Assembly (NCBI GenBank): GCA_000149265.1
Contig: CH003181.1
Span: 309,426-373,425, forward strand
Direction: 5' to 3'
DNA from: Ciona savignyi
Lineage: Eukaryota > Chordata > Ascidiacea > Phlebobranchia > Cionidae
DNA: 64,000 nt
Every line of letters begins with the position of its first letter. Position 1 is the first letter of the stretch. The notes under the pieces are model-generated. The model saw nothing but the letters and a program-made list of their open reading frames with translations. It had not been told where the DNA came from and did no database searches. Below are positions 47,501-57,300 of this stretch, piece after piece. The position numbers and the translations under genes are program-made.

Positions 47501-50500
47501 TATAGAATAAGCGTTAAACTAAGACTGATCTGTTATTCATGATTATCCATGTTAATGGGTAACCGCAAGAGCCGTTATTACAATGACAATCGTCGGATTA
47601 CCTCACACCTACCATCGGGTTACCGGGACTATTGTAGTGTGTTTTATATGAACAAGACGATGTTTAAAACTAATTAATATTCAGTTTAGGTGATGTCCTC
47701 TTCTTGCCTAAGGACACAATCGCTGAAAAGCACAAAAACGATGTATTCGAGCCGAGCGTTTAAAGGTTTGTCGTAAGCCAAATGCTAATCAATTTTGTTG
47801 GGTTAACTCACTTTACCATTCGCGGGATAAAACATGTGTATTTAATAAAGTAAATATATAATTTGTACAGCATACCTACAGATACACGATCCTTTCTGTC
47901 CGACTTTAAAGCTGTAAAGCATAATTGGAATGCACATCAACAGTGCTATTAGCCAGGTTACAGCAGTGATTAGAACTGATACGGCAGGCCTGCGAAGTTT
48001 TTGGAGAGATGTACTAAAAGTGTGGCACACCGCAATGTACCGATCAATGCTCATAACCTGTAAAAAACGTCTTGTTGCGGCTATGTTTGATTTGGTGCTT
48101 AAAAATGGCTAAAAGGGTATTTTTAAGTCGTTAAAAGAGCTGTTTAAATTACACTTTGTGTTGTATTTATGTGTTAATATTACGTGATAAAGTTCTTTGT
48201 GATGAAAATAAACTAAAAATGGCGGAATAATTACTACCAATCATAATAAAGTTCTTTATGATGAAATGAAAGTAAAAATGGCGGGAAAAAACATGAAATG
48301 TGTAACTACCAACCACAAGAAACAGGATTGAAGCGTAGTAGTTGAGAAACAGAAGGGTTTCTTTGCCTTTACACATCCACTCCGAATAGATCCAGTTTCC
48401 GTGAATATCTTCCACCATTTTAAATGGGAGGGTTAGAAGAAACAGGGAATCGGCGATTGCAAGTTGGAGAACATACCTGGAGAAAAAACACCAATTTAAA
48501 GACTTGGATAACATGTAAGTAGGCCAGGAGAATGATTAATTTAAATTTATTTTAATTTATACGATTCATTTTAATTGCAATTTATATGTACAGTTTTTTT
48601 GTTTGCCTTAGTTTGTAAGCTGAATCACTTATATGCTTACAGTTCACTGTAAGTTATTCAAAAAACCTAATTGAAACTATATTAAAGCACTGATGCAAAA
48701 TGTAATACCATTTAATAAGGTGAGATCGAAGTTCATTTAAACTAAGTAGGAAGCTGTTATAGCATTGGTATGTGAAGATTACCACTGGATCGTTGCCAAG
48801 CTTACTTTATTTATATCAAGATTTCCCCCTGTTTATTTTCGGACAGTAGCTTCTGGTGGCTCGCCTAAATTTCGCATTTAATATAAAGCCAAGCATTCGC
48901 AGTACACGTTATGGACCTATACCCAAATGGAATATCTTTAACTGACTTACCAATGAGTGACCGATTTCTTGTATTCACGAAGAACCAATATCACGAATAT
49001 CACCATCAAGTTTCCGATTAAACCGACCGCGCATATTATCCCAGAAAACACAACTTTGGCTGTATCGACTTGGTGCGTAGGTCCAGGACTGAAAGCTTAA
49101 ATTACGAGATGATTACACTCAAACGTCGTCCACTTTTATTTTCATTGTACAATTATAAGCAGATTACGGACATGGGAAAGAAAGTCCATGTTAATACCGG
49201 AAATTGGGACATTTCAGTGCATAAGCGTTGGGGAAAACTAAAAAGAGGCAAAGGGGAAGTAGATAAGGAGGGGACTGCTCGCTAAAATAAAGATTGTAAC
49301 ATTAAGGTTATTATAAGAGCTGGGGTAAAAGTTAGTATTTGTGTCAGGGTTAAGATTACTGCTTGGTCTGGGTTAGAATTAGTTTTTATAATTTTAGTAA
49401 GCAATTTCTCTCCTTTCCCGCATTTGAATGTTGTCCCAGGCAATTGTCCCTTACACACGTCGTTGTGATACTGTAGCTAATGCGCTAAGTTAATTCCGAT
49501 AAAAAAAACATTGTTACAATTAATAAGCCTATTAATAAATTGGAATTCATCAGCATCCGTTTAGTGCAGTGCTTCTAAATATGTGGGTAATTACCCAAAA
49601 AGGGACAATTTGTCATTTTAAAAGGGGTACTATAAATTTTCAAAATAAAAAAAGAAGTAACTTCGATACCAAACGTTTTCATGCGCTTTTATTCTAAAAG
49701 TCCTTTGAATGTACAATAAATTATGAAATTACTTTTCTGTGGGTTTATTTTTGAATGCAAGCTATATTAGATAATGTTTTTCTAAAAAGGGATAATTGAT
49801 ATCCATCGAAACACTTTGGGGGTAACAACAGAAAAAAGGTTAAGAACCAATGGTTTAGTGCCTACCCCATATTCACAATGAAAAAGAACCTAGTTTCGAT
49901 TGCGTAATCTTTCCGTAGGCTGTTTAAAAACATGCGATACGCCAAACCGTTCAGGACGCTTATACAGTGGCGTAGTGATATCATTGCTCACGTACCATCG
50001 GACATTACCTCTTAAAATGGCGCATTACTCAAAGACAAACAACAGACTTAGCTTCCGGGTTATTAAACTATAACAGTTAGACATACTTTTTACTTACCAC
50101 ACAGTACCACTTAACAAGCTAAACAAGTTTACTGTTTTTATTTTCGTTTTTTTAATAAAAGAATTAATTACAAATTGGCCGAATATTTATCGCGACCGTA
50201 TACCTAAATGTGTACTAAAACTAGCTTAGTAAAGAACCCGGGTATACACTTACTTTATACGATTACAAATGTCAGTGATAGGTTTGTTCAAATTTACACC
50301 CCCACATTTTACAACAATTTTTAATTCCGGTTATTACAAGAGAAATATGTGTGATAATATTAAATCCATTTTTTATTTTCACCAGTTTTCCACCAGTTTT
50401 CTTTCCACCAGCCCCACAGTACAAAAACTCGCACACACTAAGCTATATGACAAGATAAATTTCGGTCTACGAAATTTTCCACTCGCCATAATATAACTGT

Positions 50501-50857
50501 TGTACGGTGGTGTGCCCGAACGGTTTGTGCGACCGACACATATACTGACTTTCATACAAAAAATACGGTCTCAGCAACAAGCCCATCATGGGTTTAATAA
50601 AAAAAGAAGAAATATGCATAATAGTATAATTGTGAAAACCGAACGCATATTGTGCTTACTTTGGTCACTTTAACGACGTGATAATCTCACAATTTTTATT
50701 TTATCGTAGCATACGTCCGGTAGGTACGTTTTTAACGATTTCGGTTCATGAATTCCCGTAATCCTACTTTTAAGTACTCCCACTTACCCTCCGCCAACTG
50801 TGGGTCTCCGCCGGTGAAGTCGTATTCATCCGAAAGTGTCGGAAAATCGTAAGACAT
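41567..50857 (-). CDS. Class A GPCR, complement C3a-receptor-like (gene A), complete
   Basis: Eleven exons, high to low: 50857-50788, 49095-48951, 48476-48314, 48057-47876, 47454-47338, 46964-46827, 46434-46203, 45914-45663, 45319-45207, 42176-42030, 41717-41567; 1710 nt, 569 residues, all phases agree. Seen: N52 (GN, TM1), D81 (LAIAD, TM2), C107 before TM3, D131-R132-Y133, W161 (TM4), P347 (TM5), C412-W-L-P415 (TM6), N455-P-x-x-Y459 (TM7), basic Ser/Thr-rich tail. Residues 175-332 form a roughly 158-residue second extracellular loop with cysteines, a Gly/Phe-rich exon (IDYGNFG, Tyr247 next to Asp) and a Thr run. A very long ECL2 plus MCIPIMLY, VACYGLI and NPYLYSFLG resembles C3aR; somatostatin/opioid- or chemokine-type receptors are alternatives. 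Weak points: the exon 2 acceptor (atttaag) and exon 3 donor (GTTGGT) are unusual, but the latter is required by TM3 spacing and is shared with gene B. Confidence 0.9.
41830..41945 (-). repeat. SINE-1 head fragment in the last intron of gene A
   Basis: ccttgctcaaggacaccaca, cggccagtttcgatcccaca, cctttcgaacggcgctcttt. Confidence 0.65.
42680..42793 (-). repeat. SINE-2 in the exon 9-10 intron of gene A
   Basis: Full-length: tttacggagccaagtttcaa through gcgttaaccatttggccaca, cgaccgtac. Confidence 0.78.
43796..44047. mobile_element. hAT-type MITE
   Basis: 252 bp with terminal inverted repeats tagaagtcgacaacc and the complement of ggttgccgacccct(a); inside lies gctccggagccgcatgcggc, a hallmark of one widespread hAT group. 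No clean 8-bp duplication remains, so it is older than the others here. In an intron of gene A. Confidence 0.72.
45545..45655 (+). repeat. SINE-1 tail abutting exon 8 of gene A
   Basis: ctattggttacaagtaattt through gaatatcctattttctag. It ends within about ten bases of the exon 8 donor, so the donor region is partly made from or next to SINE sequence. Confidence 0.6.
47048..47315. mobile_element. hAT MITE next to exon 5 of gene A
   Basis: 268 bp; inverted ends tagtgctccgcaacc and the complement of ggttgcgcagcacta. Flanks gtttataa (47040-47047) and gtctataa (47316-47323) match at 7 of 8. It ends 22 bases from the exon 5 donor. Confidence 0.82.
47535..47725 (-). repeat. Diverged SINE-1 in the exon 4-5 intron of gene A
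   Basis: attatccatgttaatgggta, cgtcggattacctcacaccta, tcgggttaccgggactattg, cttgcctaaggacacaatcg. Confidence 0.65.
48184..48310. repeat. Two copies of about 62 bp at the exon 3 donor of gene A
   Basis: Both copies read aaagttcttt, g or a, tgatgaaa, then aaaaatggcgg, then an actaccaa end; the second abuts exon 3, so the donor neighbourhood is duplicated. Confidence 0.65.
49567..49852. mobile_element. hAT MITE with perfect 8-bp target duplication
   Basis: 286 bp bounded by gtttagtg at 49559-49566 and 49853-49860. Ends cagtgcttct and the complement of aagaaccaatg form short inverted repeats. In the first intron of gene A. No coding capacity. Confidence 0.88.
50502..50592 (+). repeat. SINE-2 copy upstream of the gene A exon 1 region
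   Basis: gtacggtggtgtgcccgaac, gcgaccgacacatatactga, cccatcatgggttta. Absent from the paralogous segment, so inserted after or lost from copy 2. Confidence 0.7.
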
Positions 50858-50858
50858 T

Positions 50859-52442
50859 TTCGCCTTTCTACCCTATTCTTTACTATACCAACAAAACGGT
50901 TACTGAAAAATGGTGAAAATTTATATAATTATATAAAAGAATTATATACAGACAACTCGTTTATTAGAAATATTAAAAAAAATTTAAAATCATCAATTTC
51001 GACCTATGTGTTGTTGCTCTAAAGGTTTACGCGACTGGTTTACAGACAACGCATAAACACGAATCCAGCGAAGGATAAACGGTTAGTAATCCCGTAACCA
51101 ACTAAGCACAATTAATTCAAATAAAAACAGTAGAAGTAAAGAGGCTGTTAAAATAGTTATTTAAAAAAACACTGCAAAATCTGAATAAGATCTCTATTTC
51201 AGATTAAGCGACCAATGCCTACTAAAAGTATGTAAGCTAGCAACTCTTAACACCCCGTTTTTCCATTTTAAACAATGACGCTTAAAATGTTTTTGCCAGA
51301 TATGCTCTTTTTCATCCGATGAGCCTGATAGCGTTTAAGATGTCATTTCCTATGACGTAGCAGCTTATCAACTTTGACAGGCAAATTCGTGAGTTAACGA
51401 CTTCGACCCTGACACACAGGATTAATTCGACTAAAAGAACTTTAACAATACGGTATTTCTGGACAACAGCTTATTAGTAACGTTGTCTCTATATTAGAAC
51501 GCATAAGATTAAATGATCCTGGTAATTGCGTGCATCCTGACAGGCAACGCACTCACCGGGATAACTATTCCTGCACGGTGGAATCGGTAACGCTCTTATA
51601 AGTCGTATTAACTATAAAAACACACCATAACAAATCTAGGATGATATATGAAGGCTATCCCTATCTCATGAATATTACTCTTAAGTTTACGGGCAACACG
51701 CCTGCACAAAAGCGATTTTCTGTGACCTGACGATTTACCTATACCGATATAACATTAGATTGTCATGTACCACTAGACTATTGTTTCTAAAGGATAGATT
51801 TACAAGCTGGAATAGTTGACATTTGTAAGGACACACAAATTTTTACTCAACTATTGGTAATTGTGGTTTTATTGATTTTTAACGCCTTTCTAGGTAAATA
51901 ATACAAATATAGGGATCATGAAATTTATAGATAGGTCGTCACGATACTGAAGCGGTTTAATCGTAAACGTAATCTTTACACTTCAAAGAAACTTAAAAGA
52001 TTCAATTGGTTCCCTTCTATTTTTATCGCATATTGAAGAAAACATTTTCGTAACTCGATTTTGCATGAAACTTTAGCGGTTACGCTATGTAACTCGACTA
52101 TTTGCTGCATTCTCAATCCCTTAGTCCTCTAACTTTAAATGAAGAATATATAGCATGCCAACAACATCACGTAGTACTTTCCATAAGGACACAATATCAA
52201 ATGTCGTGTGCTGACGATAGCAGAACAGGAAATTATGTCAGAACAGTCCGTTGGAAAAGCTTAAGACTTCCTTACATATTCTTTCTATTTATGTTATTCC
52301 CGATTGGCAAAGTTTAAACAACATATAAGAACTTATGCATTTACAACAACAATATAATACTGTTTATATATAATTATCGAAGGAAAGGAAAAACGGGGGA
52401 AAGTTCCTGCGCACGAGTGTTCGTGCACCTTGCAACCACATA
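50859..52442. other. Gene A promoter side
   Basis: Upstream flank of gene A and downstream flank of the spare last exon; the sequence is part of the tandem duplication. No promoter motif I would defend. The open frame at 52102-52317 is a shadow; the same stretch recurs inverted at 4.8-5.17 kb. Confidence 0.5.
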
Positions 52443-52581
52443 TCACTTTTCATCCAACGACACCAGCCCCTCGCTTTCGCCATTTTCGCTTTGTTCTGGA
52501 TGTTCTTTAGGCATGACTTTACGGACTTCAGCCATGCTGATATCTTCCTCGGTCTGTTTCGTGCCGGAGTCTCTATCACTT
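52443..52581 (-). other. Spare terminal exon of a receptor gene, intact
   Basis: A ttttcag acceptor followed by 139 nt, open in the correct phase to TGA: 46 codons including KQTEEDISMAEVRKVMPKEH and ENGESEGLVSLDEK. It is a close copy of gene B's last exon (54237-54084) with an internal in-frame shortening. It lies 1.5 kb downstream of that exon on the same strand, so gene B's exon 10 could splice to it instead. It could equally be an unused relic. Confidence 0.75.
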
Positions 52582-52689
52582 CTGAAAATATGATCTAGCA
52601 GTATGCGCGTGAGTAAAATTACCTAGTTTGGGTAGACCGAAATATTGATGGAATACTTAGTGTATTCGAGTATAAGAACAACTGTTAAT

Positions 52690-54371
52690 TTAATAAAATA
52701 ATTTATTACAAATTTGGCGAATATTTATCGCAACCATATATACCTATATATATACAAAAATTAACTTAGTTTAAATCTAATAAAGAAATATTCATAACAG
52801 TATAATTGTGAAAATCGAGCGCATACTGTGATTGCTTTGGTTACTTTACCGACGTGATAATCCAACAAATTTTAATTTCGTAGCCTGGGTACGGAAGGTA
52901 CTTGTCACCGAGAACGTTTTTTAACGATTTCGGTTCATGAATTTCCGTAATCCTACTTTTAAGCACTCTCACTTACCCTCCCCCAACTGTGGGTTTCCGC
53001 TGGTGAAGTCATTTTTATCCGAAAGTGTCGGAAAATCGTTTCGCCCTTCTACCTTATTCTTTACTATACCAACAAAACGGTTACTGAAAAATGGTAAAAA
53101 TTTATATAATTATTTAAAAGAATTGTATGATTGCTTTAATTAAATCAACTCGTTTATTATAAATATTAAAAGAATGTTAAAATCATCAATTTCGACCTAT
53201 ATGTTGTTGCTCTAAGCCTAAGGGTTTACGCGACTCGTTTATAGACAACACATAAACACGAATCCAGCGAAGGATAAACGGTTAGTAATTCTGACACCAA
53301 TTAAGCACAATTAATTTAAATAAAAACAGTAGAAGTAAAGAGGCTGTTAAAATAGTTAGGATGTCATTTCCTATGACGTGGTGGATTATCAACTTTGACA
53401 GGCAAATTCGTGAGTTAATGATTTCGACCCGACACACAGGATTGATTCGACTAAAAGAACTTTAACAATACGGTATTTCTGGCCAGCAGCTTATCCGTAA
53501 CGTTGTCTCTATATTAGAACGCATAAGATTAAATGATCCTGCTAATTGCGTGCATCCTGACAGGCAATGCATTCACTGGGATAACTATTCCTGCACGGTG
53601 AAATCGGTAACTCCGGTATAAGTAGTATCATCTATAAAAACACGCCACAACAAATCTAGGATGGTATATGAAGGCTATCCCTCATGAATATTACTCTTTA
53701 TCATCTCATGAATATTACTCTTAAGTTATTACTGGCTACACGCCTGCACAAAAGCGATTTTCTGTGACCTGACGATTTACCTTCCGATATAATATTAGAT
53801 TGTCATGTACCACTAGACTATTGTTTCTAAAGTATATATTTACAAGCTGGAATTGTTGACATCTGTAAAGACACAGAATAGTCCGTTGGAAAAGCTTAAG
53901 ACTTCTTTACATGTTCCTCCTATTTATGTTCATCCCGATTGGCAAAGTTTTAACAATATATATAAACTTATGTATATACAGCAATAATATAATACTGTTT
54001 ATATATAATTATCAAAGGAAAGGAAAAGCGGGGGAAAGTTTCTGCGCACAAGTGTTCTTGAACCTTGCAATTGCAACCACATATCACTTTTCTTCAAACG
54101 ACACAAGCCCCTGACTTTCGCCATTTTCGCTTTGTTCTGGGTGTTCTTTAAGCATGATATCCAGGGGGTTAACTTTAGGGATTTCAGCCATGCTGATATC
54201 TCCATCGGTCTGTTTCGTGCAGGAGTCTCTTTCACTTCTGAAAATATCACATTTGTCGTAAAATCATATGATCTAGCAGTATGCGCGTGACCAAAATTAC
54301 CTAGTTTGGGGAGACCAAATATACATTGGTGGAATGAATACCTATGTCTATTTGAGTAAGAGGCGAACAAC
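52690..54371. repeat. Tandem segmental duplication, copy 2 (gene B side)
   Basis: Carries gene B's real last exon and a relic of exon 1. Shared landmarks with copy 1 include ttcatgaatt, cgtaatcctacttttaag, gtgtcggaaaatcg and caacaaaacggttactgaaa. Confidence 0.85.
52977..53038 (-). pseudogene. Relic of receptor exon 1 without its start codon
   Basis: Same reading as gene A exon 1 from its fourth codon (DFPTLS, then changed residues, ending at a GTAAGT donor), but the ATG and next two codons are gone. It cannot start a protein as it stands. Confidence 0.8.
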
Positions 54372-57300
54372 GGTGGCTGCATTACAAATAGCCAATTTTT
54401 AAATTATTCTCTTTTACATATTGTATTTATCGACTAGTTTTTTTCGAATTACCCGTTTTAGTATTAGATGAGACAATTTTGTATGACGTCACTTCCCAAA
54501 GAGGACATTATAAGTTAAGTAGTGTTAGAAGGCTGCAAACTGGACGTACTTGTAAATCTTTGTGAACCCAGTCGAGGCGACACTGCTGATTTCTTTTCCA
54601 TTCGATTGCTTTTTAGTGAAACGTACAGAAGGACCATGGCCGGATAAACTTGTCGTTTTTGCTTTAGCTGATTTTTTCACTTTGTTTGTTGCCGTTCTAG
54701 GTTGATGAACATTTGAAAATTAAAAAAAGATGTAACTCGACTAGAAATTATCACTGTTTAAAAATGGCTCAACCCGATATTTAATTAAAATGGGTTGGGT
54801 TCACTGGATTTCCGCCAAACAAGCGAGTAATTGACCAGATTTTATATCAAGGAAAATAACGGTCAAGTATGCAAGTATTTATAGGATACCTACTGTCTTT
54901 TAGAATAAAATAATCGCGTATTTGGACGTTTGTGTGATGTAGAAGAACAGAAACTGTAGGAATTTCTGCGTCGTATTTAAAATACATCAACTATAGTAAC
55001 TTCAGTTCTCTGTGTAATTTAAAGTCTCTGTTACGACGACCCCTATTTTAATTACAGGACTAGATAAATATGAGAAAGGATATATTTTTTATGTGTATCC
55101 CGTTAAGCCTTGACCGTTAAGTGTCGGTAAGTATTAGGCCTAGTTTTGCCAACTAGCTAGCGACCAGCTTCGAATGTACCGACACTTAGTCTGAAAGGCG
55201 ATACATTTACACACAACGCTAATCGGTTGGGGATATGTTGCCATATCGATGCATTTCAAGCTAAATATCACAACCTATGATGTATATATATACAAAGCAT
55301 ACTTACGTCCAACGTCTTGCAAAGCTAGTGCCAAGGAAACTGTAGAGATACGGGTTCAGAGCCGAGTTCAAATACGCGAGTAATGATCCAACTACTGATA
55401 ATGTCTCGCACAAGCTTGACTGCAGAAGTTCAAGGGTTACAAACAGCTGGTGTACGTTAATACTGGGCTATCAGTGTATCAGACTGAGACTCGGAGTAAT
55501 GAATTTTAATAGGAACCAGCCAAACACGAATTTTCTGTATACAAAACACGGCAGTGTTGGAGAGAAACAAAAGGTTTTAAACATAATATCAATGCTACTT
55601 AAAATAATAATACAGACTTCGGTTTTTACTACCATACCCCGCGTAATACTATTGCCATTACACATAGAATACTTTAATAATATATTAAAAGGAAAACGCA
55701 GGTGTTCTATACGTGCAATTGTAAGATAACACCTTGTCATCCTTCAAAATACCGAGGTTATATTGTAGTGTGTTGTATTTCCCACCCCTAAAGGTTATTG
55801 TCTAATATACTTTAGGGGAAAATATTCTTGTTTTAGGCCGATAGGAAAATGCAAGAAGCTTTTTCACCCCGGAAATTGTCACATTACGGAGTGTCCACCG
55901 TCGGGTTAGCAGAGCAATTGCTGTAGTTGCATTTGATTGCGACGTTTCTATAATCGAATGGGATTGTTTTTAAAGGGCCTTTCCAAAGTACACGCCAGAA
56001 TAAGAAAGCAGGCGGGTTAAATTCTAAATTCTGCAGCTAATAACCAACGTTCTAATTTATCGAGCTATACGGCCTGACTTACTATCTTATGGTTTACCTG
56101 GGAAGACTTGATACCATGGATTTTGGCCATATGTACGGCGTGGAACGGCAGCCAGCAGAACACGAAGCAAGCCACAAGTGAAGCGCACATTATAGTGACG
56201 CGTCTACGGTCGCGATCCGACCGAGAAGAATATTTCCTTCCTTTACATAAAGATCCTGGTCGACGATTGCTGGCTGTGCGCATGCGCGTGGTGGAGAGAC
56301 GGTGAATGATGAGACCGTAACACGCAACCATAACCTGTGCAGGGAGGAAATAAGTTGTCGCATTATAACTTAAAGCCAAGAATCAATCTTTTTTTATGTC
56401 CCTGGACGATCACTGCCCTGGGAACTTTTTTCTGTGTAAAAGTTAATCTTGCTTCCTTCGTGTACATTTTAATTTTATCGCGTACGACTTATTAAATCCA
56501 AAATCTGTTAGAAGATGAGTAGAACATATAACTGTACTATTTTCCGGAGAACCTTATAACAAAATTGTTATAGGCATGATATAAAAGAAAATCTTTTTTT
56601 TATGAAATCGTCATTAGACTCTTTCTCTGTTTTTAAATGCGGTATGCTGTATACAAATCTGTCTATTAACCATTTCAGCTATTTTTTATCTTTACAAGTG
56701 GAAATGACAATAAGAGTAATCGCTCGGGATTATCAGGTAATCTTGCGTTTACTCTTATTTCAACTCATTACTTCAGTGGATTCAGGAGATGATAAGTACG
56801 TTCACAATCACACAACTAACAGAGCATCCTGTTTTGATTAAATTTTTTTTAAAGCAGAGTTTAATAATACTTAGATTAAAAGTAATTATCTTACCAAAAA
56901 TGGAATTAAGAACATGACCACAAAATTAAACACGTTGAATATTTTCCATCCTTGTGGCCGGTCCAAATAATGACATTCAGGTGCCATAAGGTCATCACCA
57001 TTGGTTTCTAAAAGTATTCCAATAGTTGCGAACATGGACGATTGCGTTGTGGTTGTGAAGTAGACATGGACCGAGCTTGTGTGGTTGATTGGCCCGGATC
57101 CTGAGCCAGCCCTTTAAAAGATGAATCAGGATATAAAGAATAGTAATGACTCTTCGAATCTGAAAATGTTGCTTGTTGATTTAGCTAAATTGTGGTTTAT
57201 TTTGTTTAAATAATTTTAGTTACAGGGATATTTTCGTCATTTTTCTGATAAAAAAAAGTTGTCAGTTGTCGTCATTTTTTGTCATATTTCTGGTAAAAAA

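Larger units (their letters stand above)
50155..52683. repeat. Tandem segmental duplication, copy 1 (gene A side)
   Basis: Matches 52690-54371 over most of its length. Contains gene A's exon 1 and the spare last exon at 52443-52581. Differs from copy 2 by an insertion of about 350 bp with SINE-2 near 50240-50600 and by segments missing from copy 2 around 51180-51340 and 51840-52240. Confidence 0.85.
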
